Under the pieces are notes generated by a model, which searched no databases, was not told the DNA's origin, and worked only from the letters and a program-made list of their open reading frames with translations. A DNA stretch of 16,217 nucleotides from positions 53,948-70,164 of the forward strand of contig DFLB01000008.1 in assembly GCA_002373995.1 (NCBI GenBank). Reading direction: 5' to 3'. The position numbers and the translations under genes were made by a program. Shown in pieces: positions 1 through 6,335 of this stretch. This DNA is from Bacteroidales bacterium UBA3630. Lineage in GTDB: Bacteria > Bacteroidota > Bacteroidia > Bacteroidales > P3. The stretch's first letter is position 1, and each line of letters begins with the position of its first letter.

Positions 1-2758
1 GACCCACCAGTTCTTCTTCTTCGAACGGGAGAAGAAGTACGGTGGCATGCGGGGATTTGATATCGCCCGTACGCTGGCCGGAGATAACGCTGAGGGCATC
101 CTGCTCAACTATACTGTCTGGGACATCCTCGAAGGCCCGCGGCTGGCTATCAAAAATATTGTCAGCGGCGAGATGGCCTACGTCGATGCTCAACACCTCG
201 TTGTGGCCACCGGTGCCGTGCCCTTCATGCCTGCTTTCGAGAACGACGATGTGCCGGGTGTATACACCGCCGCCGTCTTCCAGAAGATGATGAACCAGGA
301 ACACACCCTGCTCGGAAAGCGTGTGCTCACCGTCGGCGCCGGCAACATCGGCTACCTCACTTCTTATCAAGGCATGCAGGCCGGTGCCACCATCCGCGCC
401 ATCATCGAGGCTATGCCGCGCGAGGGGGGCTTCCCCGTGCAGGCCAACCGTGTGCGTCGCCTTGGCATCCCCATCATGACGGGCTACACCCTCGTCCGCG
501 CCATCCCCAACGCTGACCATACGGGCATCACCGGTGCTGTCATAGCGCGGTGCGAGAACTTCAAGGCAATCCCGGGCACCGAGCAGGTCATCGACGATAT
601 CGACATCATCAATATCTGCACCGGCCTCACCCCTGACAACCAGCTGCTCTCCAAGGGCAAGGAGCTCTTCGGCCATCACGTCTATGGTGCCGGCGACGCA
701 GTGCGTATCGGCGAGGGCACCAGTGCTGTGCTCCGCGGACGACAGGTGGCTTACGAAATCGCTCAGGAGCTTGGACTGCGCTACAACTACGACGAGTATC
801 TCGACATCTCGCGCCAGTACATCGACTCGCAACAGCACCCCGTGCGTCTGCTCGAACGTCCCAACTTGCCCTCACCGGAACGCATGAAAGCCAGACCTTT
901 CGTCCAACTCGATTGTCTCTATGGCTTTGCTTGCAACCCCTGCACTTTCTCATGCCCCCAGCACGCTATCAGCAAGCCCACCACCTCCAGCACCCCGACG
1001 GTGGACTACGACCGTTGCATCGGTTGCATGGAGTGTGTCAACCATTGCCCAGGCCTGGCTATCTTCGGATACAACATGGATAAGAATTGGTGCTTCCTCC
1101 CCATCGAATACGAGGTGGCAGAGGGTGCTGAGGTCTATCTGGTCGACAATAATGGCCGCAAGATAGGCGAGGGCAAGGTGGAAAAGGTTCTCAAAAAAGA
1201 CAACAAAACCAACGTGGCCCGCGTCTTTGTCTCTCAGGTCGACGGCCAGATGACCGACATCAAAGGCTTCATAGCCAAGGACCGCTACCCCGAATCGCTG
1301 GACATGCATCCGCTCCGTGACGTGGACGGCAAGACCTTTATCTGCCATTGTGAGGACATCACCGACGAGCAGCTCCTCGCCGTCGTGGGCGACCGCAAAT
1401 ATATCTCCGTCGATGAGCTGAAGCACATCACCCGCATGGGTATGGGCCCCTGCCGCGGCAAGCGCTGCATCGCCCGCGCACGTGGACTGCTCCGTGCCCA
1501 CGGCATCGAGCTCACCGGCGACGCCACTCCGCGCGCACCGTTGAGCAACCAGATTACCTTGGGCGATGTCTACAACGAAGGTCGCCGCGAAGTGTACGTC
1601 TTCCCCAAGCACAACGACGTACGCAAGGAGGAGGTGCAGGTCTTCATCGCCGGCGGCGGCATCGCCGGTAGCGGCCTCTTCCGCTACTTCAGCGAAGCAG
1701 GCCTCAAACCCGTCATGGTCAACTGGAGCCGCGGCGCCTCGTGGCGCAATATCGGCGGCGGACGTCCCGCCTTCTCCAACCCAGATATCGCCGACATCGC
1801 CCAGCACAGCCACGAGATTTTCAAGCAGATACAGGCTGTACACAACATCAACTACAAGCCCACGCATTATGTGAACCTGGTACACGACGACGCCACCTAC
1901 CGCGCCCTCGACGCCAGCCGCGCCTGGAGCGACGCCTATATGATCGACCGCAAGGACTTCAAGCGCGAAATCTCACCCCTCTGGGACGACAGCCGCGACA
2001 CCTACAGCCACGCCCTCATCACCCGCGACTGCTGGCAGGCCACCCCCGGCCGTGTCATCGACTACATCCGTGGCATCGGCACTTCGCTCGGCGGTCGCTA
2101 TTACGAGGATACCGAACTGCTAAGCGTTTGGCGTAAAGGCGACAAGGTAGTCGCACTCGTCCGCAACCATGATGGCCACTACGTCGAATACACCTGCGCC
2201 CATTTCGTCAACGCTATGGGGTGGGGGGCTGAAAAGTTCACCGACATGCTCGGCATCGACACCGGCCTCTACCCTGTCAAGCACCAGGCTTTCATCACCC
2301 GCCGCCTCCCCATGATGGGCCCCAACGGTGGCCCGCTCGACATGATCATCGACCGCCGCCACTACAAAGGATTCAGCGCCGTCTACGGACAGCAGTTCGA
2401 GCACACAGGCCAGATCATCGGCTGCGCCAGCCCCGACACCGACGCCTACGAGACACGCCAGAACATCAAGTACAACAGCCGCGAGTTCCTCGAAATAGTC
2501 TCCGAGGTCTTCGCCGAGTGGCTCCCAAACCTCAAAGAGGTCTCCTTCCTCGCATGCTGGGCCGGCCGCTACACTGAGCCGCGCTACATCGTCGACCCCG
2601 ACGCCGGCCTCCTCACCGGCCTCCGCGGACACGGCTTCATGCTCGGACAGTATCTCGCCAAGCTCTACGTCGACAAGTACCTCGGACGCGAGGTGCCCGG
2701 CTACATGAAGGACCTCGCCCTCTCAGGCCACGGCCTTAGCGAGAACGCCTTCAAATAA
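1..2758 (+). CDS. Fused FAD/[Fe-S] amine or imino-acid oxidoreductase, 5' truncated by window edge
   Basis: The frame is open from base 2, before the first ATG at 47, and the upstream residues fit the family, so the gene starts outside the window. Numbered from that ATG: a pyridine nucleotide-disulfide oxidoreductase half with dinucleotide motif VGAGNIG (96-102) and a C-terminal FAD motif GAGDAVRIGEG (214-224); a ferredoxin-like segment with C290, C296, C299, C303 and C324, C327, C330, C334, enough for two [4Fe-4S] clusters; a BFD-like [2Fe-2S] domain (C433, C435, C469, C474); then a DAO-type FAD domain starting at AGGGIAG (535-541) and running to residue 903. The first half resembles SoxA/HcnB/proline-dehydrogenase alpha subunits and the second half SoxB/HcnC/DadA-like beta subunits, so both subunits are in one chain. 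The likely role is oxidation of a small amino or imino acid with electrons passed along the Fe-S centres. The substrate cannot be read from sequence. It is followed after 9 bp by a methionine sulfoxide reductase gene. Confidence 0.9.
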   Translation, partial: THQFFFFEREKKYGGMRGFDIARTLAGDNAEGILLNYTVWDILEGPRLAIKNIVSGEMAYVDAQHLVVATGAVPFMPAFENDDVPGVYTAAVFQKMMNQEHTLLGKRVLTVGAGNIGYLTSYQGMQAGATIRAIIEAMPREGGFPVQANRVRRLGIPIMTGYTLVRAIPNADHTGITGAVIARCENFKAIPGTEQVIDDIDIINICTGLTPDNQLLSKGKELFGHHVYGAGDAVRIGEGTSAVLRGRQVAYEIAQELGLRYNYDEYLDISRQYIDSQQHPVRLLERPNLPSPERMKARPFVQLDCLYGFACNPCTFSCPQHAISKPTTSSTPTVDYDRCIGCMECVNHCPGLAIFGYNMDKNWCFLPIEYEVAEGAEVYLVDNNGRKIGEGKVEKVLKKDNKTNVARVFVSQVDGQMTDIKGFIAKDRYPESLDMHPLRDVDGKTFICHCEDITDEQLLAVVGDRKYISVDELKHITRMGMGPCRGKRCIARARGLLRAHGIELTGDATPRAPLSNQITLGDVYNEGRREVYVFPKHNDVRKEEVQVFIAGGGIAGSGLFRYFSEAGLKPVMVNWSRGASWRNIGGGRPAFSNPDIADIAQHSHEIFKQIQAVHNINYKPTHYVNLVHDDATYRALDASRAWSDAYMIDRKDFKREISPLWDDSRDTYSHALITRDCWQATPGRVIDYIRGIGTSLGGRYYEDTELLSVWRKGDKVVALVRNHDGHYVEYTCAHFVNAMGWGAEKFTDMLGIDTGLYPVKHQAFITRRLPMMGPNGGPLDMIIDRRHYKGFSAVYGQQFEHTGQIIGCASPDTDAYETRQNIKYNSREFLEIVSEVFAEWLPNLKEVSFLACWAGRYTEPRYIVDPDAGLLTGLRGHGFMLGQYLAKLYVDKYLGREVPGYMKDLALSGHGLSENAFK

Positions 2759-2767
2759 GAGTTGCCG

Positions 2768-3220
2768 ATGGAGACCAAAGAACAACGCTACGAGCGGCTA
2801 CTGCCACAGGTAGCCGCTCTTTGCGACGGCGAGCACGACCTCATAGTCAAGATGGCCAATGTCAGCGCCCTCCTCCACCACGAATTCAACTTCTGGTGGA
2901 CAGGCTTCTATCGAGTGGTTGGAGGAGAGTTATTGTTAGGTCCTTTCCAAGGGCCGCTGGCGTGTGTCCATATCGCCTACGGGCGCGGAGTGTGCGGCAC
3001 CGCCTGGAAAGAGCGGCGCACCGTCGTGGTGCCCGACGTGGAGCAGTTCCCGGGCCACATCGCCTGCAGCAGCGAGAGTCGCAGCGAGATAGTGGTGCCT
3101 GTGTTTCAAGCCGACGAGGTGATTGCCGTCCTCGACATCGACAGCCGCCACCTCAACACCTTCGACGCAGTGGATGCTCGCTACCTCGAGCGCGTCGCCG
3201 CCCTGCTGACCACTGACTGA
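2768..3220 (+). CDS. msrC: Free methionine-(R)-sulfoxide reductase (fRMsr, GAF domain)
   Basis: A 150-residue single GAF-domain protein that reduces free L-methionine-(R)-sulfoxide in the cytoplasm. The three cysteines of the family are present at C66, C76 and C100, with spacings of 10 and 24 residues, the same as C84, C94 and C118 of E. coli MsrC/YebR. Further family signatures are LGPFQG (57-62), GRGVCGTA (72-79), GHIAC (96-100), SEIVVP (106-111) and VLDIDS (121-126). I start at ATG 2768. A TTG two codons earlier (2762) is open but would only add two residues, and the family normally starts close to here. The stop of the preceding oxidoreductase is 9 bp upstream, so the two are probably cotranscribed, which would pair a flavin enzyme that may generate oxidants with an oxidative-damage repair enzyme (inference). 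Confidence 0.93.
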   Translation: METKEQRYERLLPQVAALCDGEHDLIVKMANVSALLHHEFNFWWTGFYRVVGGELLLGPFQGPLACVHIAYGRGVCGTAWKERRTVVVPDVEQFPGHIACSSESRSEIVVPVFQADEVIAVLDIDSRHLNTFDAVDARYLERVAALLTTD

Positions 3221-3258
3221 CACCTTATCTACACCGACAGAATAACAATCTTTCTTCA

Positions 3259-3312
3259 ACAGTTCTTCTACTTTTTCTTGAAGAACTGTAGAAGAACTGT
3301 AGAAGAACTGTC
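3259..3312 (+). repeat. Three 11-bp tandem repeats with an inverted upstream copy (possible terminator hairpin)
   Basis: The unit GAAGAACTGTA occurs at 3280-3290, 3291-3301 and 3302-3312 (the last ends in C). The segment 3259-3270 is a perfect 12-bp reverse complement of 3289-3300, so RNA could form a 12-bp hairpin with an 18-nt loop shortly after the methionine sulfoxide reductase stop. It could end the upstream transcript, but there is no U-tract after the stem, so a classical intrinsic terminator is not supported. Confidence 0.6.
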
Positions 3313-3355
3313 GTCGAACAGTCGGCCCCACCAAGGAGTTGGGTAGGAAAAAATA

Positions 3356-3393
3356 ATTTGCAAATATGAAATACAAGTCGTATATTTGCAAAT
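3356..3393 (+). promoter_or_regulatory. Bacteroidetes-type promoter (TTTG / TATATTTG) inside a 12-bp inverted repeat
   Basis: TTTG at 3357-3360 and TATATTTG at 3381-3388 are separated by 20 bp and match the Bacteroides -33 TTTG and -7 TAnnTTTG elements. A transcript would begin about 3394. The same bases form a perfect inverted repeat: ATTTGCAAATAT at 3356-3367 and its reverse complement at 3382-3393, so each half-site covers one promoter element. A dimeric repressor bound there would block the promoter (inference). The predicted transcript has a leader of about 260 nt before the lipoprotein start at 3656. Confidence 0.7.
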
Positions 3394-3470
3394 GAAAATA
3401 ATCGCGTGATAATAACTAAAATTGTGATTTAAGAAACAGATAAAGAGCTATTTAAATAACTAAACATACT

Positions 3471-3563
3471 ATGCGTTTATCGCTTAATGTGACGTTGAAA
3501 CCTATCCAATTTCAATCAGTTTATGCCACAAGAAGAAGCGAGAGCGTTCACGTGCTATCGTGA
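3471..3563 (+). CDS. Possible 30-residue leader peptide ORF
   Basis: ATG at 3471, TGA at 3561-3563. The predicted peptide begins MRLSLNVTLK and ends SESVHVLS. An A/T-rich stretch precedes the ATG, as is usual for Bacteroidetes starts. The ORF lies downstream of the predicted promoter, reads through the left arms of the hairpin at 3491-3607 and stops inside its apical helix. No similarity to a known leader peptide is recognised. It may be a chance ORF. Its position relative to the hairpin is the only argument for it. Confidence 0.3.
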   Translation: MRLSLNVTLKPIQFQSVYATRRSESVHVLS

Positions 3564-3607
3564 GCTTTCTCAATTGTGGCAAGGTTAATGGATAGGACCT
3601 CAACGTC
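3491..3607 (+). ncRNA. Rod-like structured RNA element in the 5' leader of the lipoprotein operon
   Basis: Four nested helices can be read directly. P1: 3491-3498 with 3600-3607 (8 bp). P2: 3501-3508 with 3589-3596 (8 bp). P3: 3524-3531 with 3574-3581 (8 bp). P4: 3540-3552 with 3559-3571 (12 of 13 pairs including two G-U, loop of 6 nt). No U-tract follows, so it is not an intrinsic terminator. The 3' arm of P2, extended to 3586-3596, is also a perfect 11-bp complement of 3646-3656, which reaches the A of the AUG of the downstream gene. The apical arm 3557-3563 likewise complements 3618-3624. I do not recognise a known riboswitch class. A cis-regulatory leader or a small mobile palindrome are both possible. 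Confidence 0.5.
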
Positions 3608-3655
3608 GAAAGAGAGTTCACGATAACCTTTTATATCAATTTAATCCTATCCATT

Positions 3656-4633
3656 ATGAAAACAAAGTATTTGTTCCTTGCGGCGGCTACCACGCTGGTG
3701 CTGGCGGCCTGCGAAACCACACGCGTCGACACTTCGCAGACCTTTGTTCCCGAAGAGGGCGGCATCACATTCGAGAAAATCACCAACGAAGAGAACGAAC
3801 AACTCATCGTGCCCAACATCACCTACGACGGGCAGCGCCTGCGTTGGTGGGCCAACCCTTATTTTGTGGTTGCCAAGGACGGCAGCAGCTACGCTTACGT
3901 GGGATCGCACAATCAGCGCAGCAATATCTTCGTCAAGTCGATGGCCTCGCGTACGGGTTCGCAGCAGCGCACCTTCAGCGGCAATGCACAGGACCTGACC
4001 TTCTCGCCCGATGGACAGACCATCTGCTTCTCGCAGTATAATCCGCCCTATAGCACGCTGTATATGACCAGCGCCGTGCAGGGCAGCGTGATGCAGCAGG
4101 TCACCTCGGGCAGTGTGCGCGACTATGCTCCCAACTATTCGCCCGACGGCAAGCTCATTTTCTTCTCGCGTGCCGAAGGCAACCACTACAGCATCTGGAG
4201 CTACAATGTCGACAACGGCATCTTCAGCAACTATTGCTACGGCCTCACCCCGAGTCCCATCAACAACGAGGAGTTCCTCTGTTCGCGTGTGAACTCGCAC
4301 AACAACTACGAGATTTGGCGCGTCAACTATGTCAAAGGCAGCGAGAGCATCATTCTGAGTCAGGAGAACCGTTCGTTCACCACCGCCTCGGTCTCGCCCA
4401 ACGGCAAGTGGATCCTCTTCGCCGCCAACACGACGAAGAAACCCGGTGTGCCGGAGAATATCGACATCTATGTGGTGCGTACTGACGGCAGCCAGCTGAC
4501 GCAGCTCACCTATCACCACGGTCACGACCTGTCGCCCGTGTGGGCCCCCGACGGCAAGAGCATCTACTTCCTCTCGCAGCGTGGTTCTACCACCGGCCTG
4601 TACAATATCTGGAAAATGAACTTCAATCTCTAA
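3656..4633 (+). CDS. TolB-like (PD40) beta-propeller lipoprotein
   Basis: 325 residues. The N-terminus has a lipoprotein signal peptide with lipobox LAAC ending at C19, so the mature protein is predicted to be lipid-anchored in the envelope. At least four PD40/WD40-like blades are visible through their signatures: SPDG (117-120), SPDG (162-165), SPNG (247-250) and APDG (297-300), each followed by a strand such as KLIFFSR or KSIYFLSQR. Such propellers usually bind other proteins or peptides and are not enzymes. It heads an operon with three small secreted paralogs starting 6 bp downstream, so a shared envelope assembly is plausible (inference). Expression probably starts from the promoter at 3357-3388 through the long structured leader, part of which can pair with this start codon. 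The ATG at 3656 is fixed by the signal peptide. The exact role is unknown. Confidence 0.85.
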   Translation: MKTKYLFLAAATTLVLAACETTRVDTSQTFVPEEGGITFEKITNEENEQLIVPNITYDGQRLRWWANPYFVVAKDGSSYAYVGSHNQRSNIFVKSMASRTGSQQRTFSGNAQDLTFSPDGQTICFSQYNPPYSTLYMTSAVQGSVMQQVTSGSVRDYAPNYSPDGKLIFFSRAEGNHYSIWSYNVDNGIFSNYCYGLTPSPINNEEFLCSRVNSHNNYEIWRVNYVKGSESIILSQENRSFTTASVSPNGKWILFAANTTKKPGVPENIDIYVVRTDGSQLTQLTYHHGHDLSPVWAPDGKSIYFLSQRGSTTGLYNIWKMNFNL

Positions 4634-4639
4634 GCAACT

Positions 4640-5164
4640 ATGAAAAAGATTATTGTTATCGCGTTGTTGCTCTCCGCCTTCGGCATGAGTTCGCAGGCCC
4701 AGATGATTGGCGCCACCAACAGTCAAGGCGGCTATCGCCCGACGGGCGAAAGTCTCGAGTTTCATCAAACGGGGAGTCTGATCAATTTCGAGTTGGGAGG
4801 ATATACCCATGCCGTGTCCTATGGCTATCAGATCAACCCCTATTTGCGTGCCGGTGTGGGCTTGGGCCTAGTTGTCGACTATGAATTCGAAAAAGCTGCA
4901 TTGCCGGTTTTCGGCGAATTAAGGGTCAGCACCCCGAGGCACAAGTTTTCGCTGTACGCCGACCTGAAATTGGGTATCAACGTGGTTAAACATGGTGAAC
5001 CACGCCGCGTTTATGCCCTTCAGCTGGGCGTGAGTTTCCGTTATTTCAGCGTGGGTGCCGGCGTTGTGAACTTCGGACGCAATGGATATGACGATTACTT
5101 CGGGCCGAACTTCAGTTTCGGTTGGTATTTGCCGGTGAGCAACCTGCGTAATAAATTGTTTTAA
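4640..5164 (+). CDS. Small secreted protein, probable outer-membrane beta-barrel, QMIGATN family copy 1
   Basis: 174 residues. Signal peptide 1-20, with predicted cleavage after SQA giving mature N-terminus QMIGATNSQGGYRP. The rest alternates polar and apolar residues in segments rich in Gly, Tyr and Phe (for example GVGLGLVV near 77-84 and the strand around RYFSVGAGVV) and the chain ends in Phe, as expected for a small outer-membrane beta-barrel. It starts 6 bp after the lipoprotein stop and ends 3 bp before the next paralog. It is the most divergent of the three in its signal peptide but keeps the mature motif. No named domain family is recognised. The outer-membrane location is inferred from composition and C-terminal Phe. 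Confidence 0.78.
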   Translation: MKKIIVIALLLSAFGMSSQAQMIGATNSQGGYRPTGESLEFHQTGSLINFELGGYTHAVSYGYQINPYLRAGVGLGLVVDYEFEKAALPVFGELRVSTPRHKFSLYADLKLGINVVKHGEPRRVYALQLGVSFRYFSVGAGVVNFGRNGYDDYFGPNFSFGWYLPVSNLRNKLF

Positions 5165-5167
5165 GCC

Positions 5168-5647
5168 ATGAAAAAGACACTGTTACTATTATTCCTGGCC
5201 GCTAGCATGGTGGCGTCGGCGCAGATGATCGGTGCCACCAACAGGCAAGGGGGCTACCGTCCGATGGACGACAGCTATGGTCAGCGGCCTATGGGGTCGC
5301 TCATTCACCTGGAGGGAGGCTCGACCAACGCCGTAGGGTTCGGCTACCAGATGAAACCCAACCTGATGGTTGGAGGCGGTATCGCCTACAATATATTTGA
5401 AGTTTTGCCCGTCTATGCTGAGTTGCGCTGGAGCCAGCCGCGCTACGACAAGGCCTTCTTCATCGATTTCAAGGCTGGATTGGACTTGTTGGACGATGAC
5501 TTGCCTTTCGTGGGTATGTTCCAAGTGGGCTTGTTGTTCAAGCATTTTGGGGTAGGTCTTGGCCTCGGTATGGCACCGGCGTTGGAATACAGTCGTGGCA
5601 ACTTCGGCCTGTTCAACATCAGCCTGAGTTACGACATCCCGCTGTAA
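5168..5647 (+). CDS. Small secreted protein, probable outer-membrane beta-barrel, QMIGATN family copy 2
   Basis: 159 residues, the shortest of the three paralogs. Signal peptide 1-18 is cleaved after ASA to leave Q19 at the mature end (QMIGATNRQGGYRP). The first 27 codons are almost identical to those of copy 3, with mostly third-position differences, while the later parts diverge strongly. Strand-like segments include AVGFGYQMKPNLMVGGGIAY and VGLLFKHFGVGLGLGM. It ends in SYDIPL, matching SYDLPI near the end of copy 3, so this chain lacks the short C-terminal tail seen in copies 1 and 3. It lies in the same operon, 3 bp after copy 1 and 10 bp before copy 3. Function unknown. Confidence 0.78.
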   Translation: MKKTLLLLFLAASMVASAQMIGATNRQGGYRPMDDSYGQRPMGSLIHLEGGSTNAVGFGYQMKPNLMVGGGIAYNIFEVLPVYAELRWSQPRYDKAFFIDFKAGLDLLDDDLPFVGMFQVGLLFKHFGVGLGLGMAPALEYSRGNFGLFNISLSYDIPL

Positions 5648-5657
5648 ATTATAGGAT

Positions 5658-6335
5658 ATGAAAAAAACACTATTGCTATTGTTCCTGGCCGCCAGCATGG
5701 TGGCGTCGGCGCAGATGATCGGCGCCACCAACAGCCAGGGCACCTACAGGCCTGCCGACAACACGCCTGCCATACGCCCCACGGGGCCGGCATTGCGTTT
5801 GGGATTAGCCACTCCCTATGTGTCTTTGGCTTTCGATTATCACATCACGCCTTATATAATGGCTGGTGTCGGGGTGGGATATGGCGGCGCCATGATGTCA
5901 AGATACCAAGAGTATTACAGAAGTCCAGTGTATAGTTATGATTGGTATTGTTACCGGACAGAGTATACTGATTATTATGACATCCAAGATTGTATCCCGT
6001 TGTATCTGGAAGCAGAGGTACACACGCCTGGTGCTAAGTGGTCGGTTTTCCTCAATGTGAAGGTGGGCTACAATATGACGTTCAACGGAGGGGGATACTA
6101 CAGCGATGGAAGAGAGACGAACAGCGTAATATATGCCTGGGAGCAGTACACCATAAGGGAAGAGTTTAAGGACGATCCGCTGTTCTTCTGTGCACTTGTG
6201 GGTGTCGGTTATAAGAATTTCAACCTGGGCATAGGTTATTCAAAGGCTCCCTATGCCATTGCTGCCGAAGCGCTTGCAGTAAACCTGTCCTACGATTTGC
6301 CCATCGCCACCCTGCGCAGGTGGCTGATGTTTTAG
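5658..6335 (+). CDS. Small secreted protein, probable outer-membrane beta-barrel, QMIGATN family copy 3
   Basis: 225 residues. The signal peptide is identical to that of copy 2 and is cleaved after ASA, leaving Q19 (QMIGATNSQGTYRP). Strand-like segments include YIMAGVGVGYGG and FNLGIGYSKAPYAI, and the chain ends in Phe. Compared with copies 1 and 2 it carries extra Tyr-rich loops, one around residues 79-116 with two Cys (C96 and C112) and one around 140-175. The DNA of the first loop (about 5900-6000) is visibly more AT-rich than the surrounding gene. The stop codon overlaps the stop of the convergent peptidase gene by 4 bp. Last gene of the plus-strand operon. Function unknown. Confidence 0.78.
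   Translation: MKKTLLLLFLAASMVASAQMIGATNSQGTYRPADNTPAIRPTGPALRLGLATPYVSLAFDYHITPYIMAGVGVGYGGAMMSRYQEYYRSPVYSYDWYCYRTEYTDYYDIQDCIPLYLEAEVHTPGAKWSVFLNVKVGYNMTFNGGGYYSDGRETNSVIYAWEQYTIREEFKDDPLFFCALVGVGYKNFNLGIGYSKAPYAIAAEALAVNLSYDLPIATLRRWLMF

Larger units (their letters stand above)
3221..3655 (+). other. 435-bp intergenic region with promoter and structured leader
   Basis: This is the only gap over 300 bp. In order it holds an 11-bp tandem repeat with an upstream inverted copy (3259-3312), a promoter overlapping a perfect inverted repeat (3356-3393), an AT-rich stretch, a possible 30-codon ORF (3471-3563) and a long rod-like hairpin (3491-3607), then 48 bp up to the lipoprotein start at 3656. 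Base composition is clearly more AT-rich than in the flanking genes from about 3345 onward. No RNA gene family is recognised. Confidence 0.8.

Noticed and set aside
950..1885. A 311-codon minus-strand frame inside the fused oxidoreductase
   Set aside because: It lies opposite the ferredoxin and BFD domains, which are strongly supported on plus. The product has no family features.
2762..2767. TTG start for the methionine sulfoxide reductase
   Set aside because: ATG 2768 is six bases downstream and gives the normal family N-terminus. Nothing favours the TTG.
3491..3607. Intrinsic terminator
   Set aside because: The stem is long and interrupted and is followed by a purine-rich stretch, not a U-tract.
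3491..3607. Miniature transposable element with terminal inverted repeats
   Set aside because: The ends are inverted repeats, but I find no matching direct repeats at the two flanks and no second copy in the window, so it cannot be called mobile from this sequence.
3647..4810. A 387-codon minus-strand frame opposite the propeller lipoprotein
   Set aside because: The plus-strand gene has a lipobox and PD40 repeats. The minus frame is a shadow that also runs across the boundary of two plus genes.
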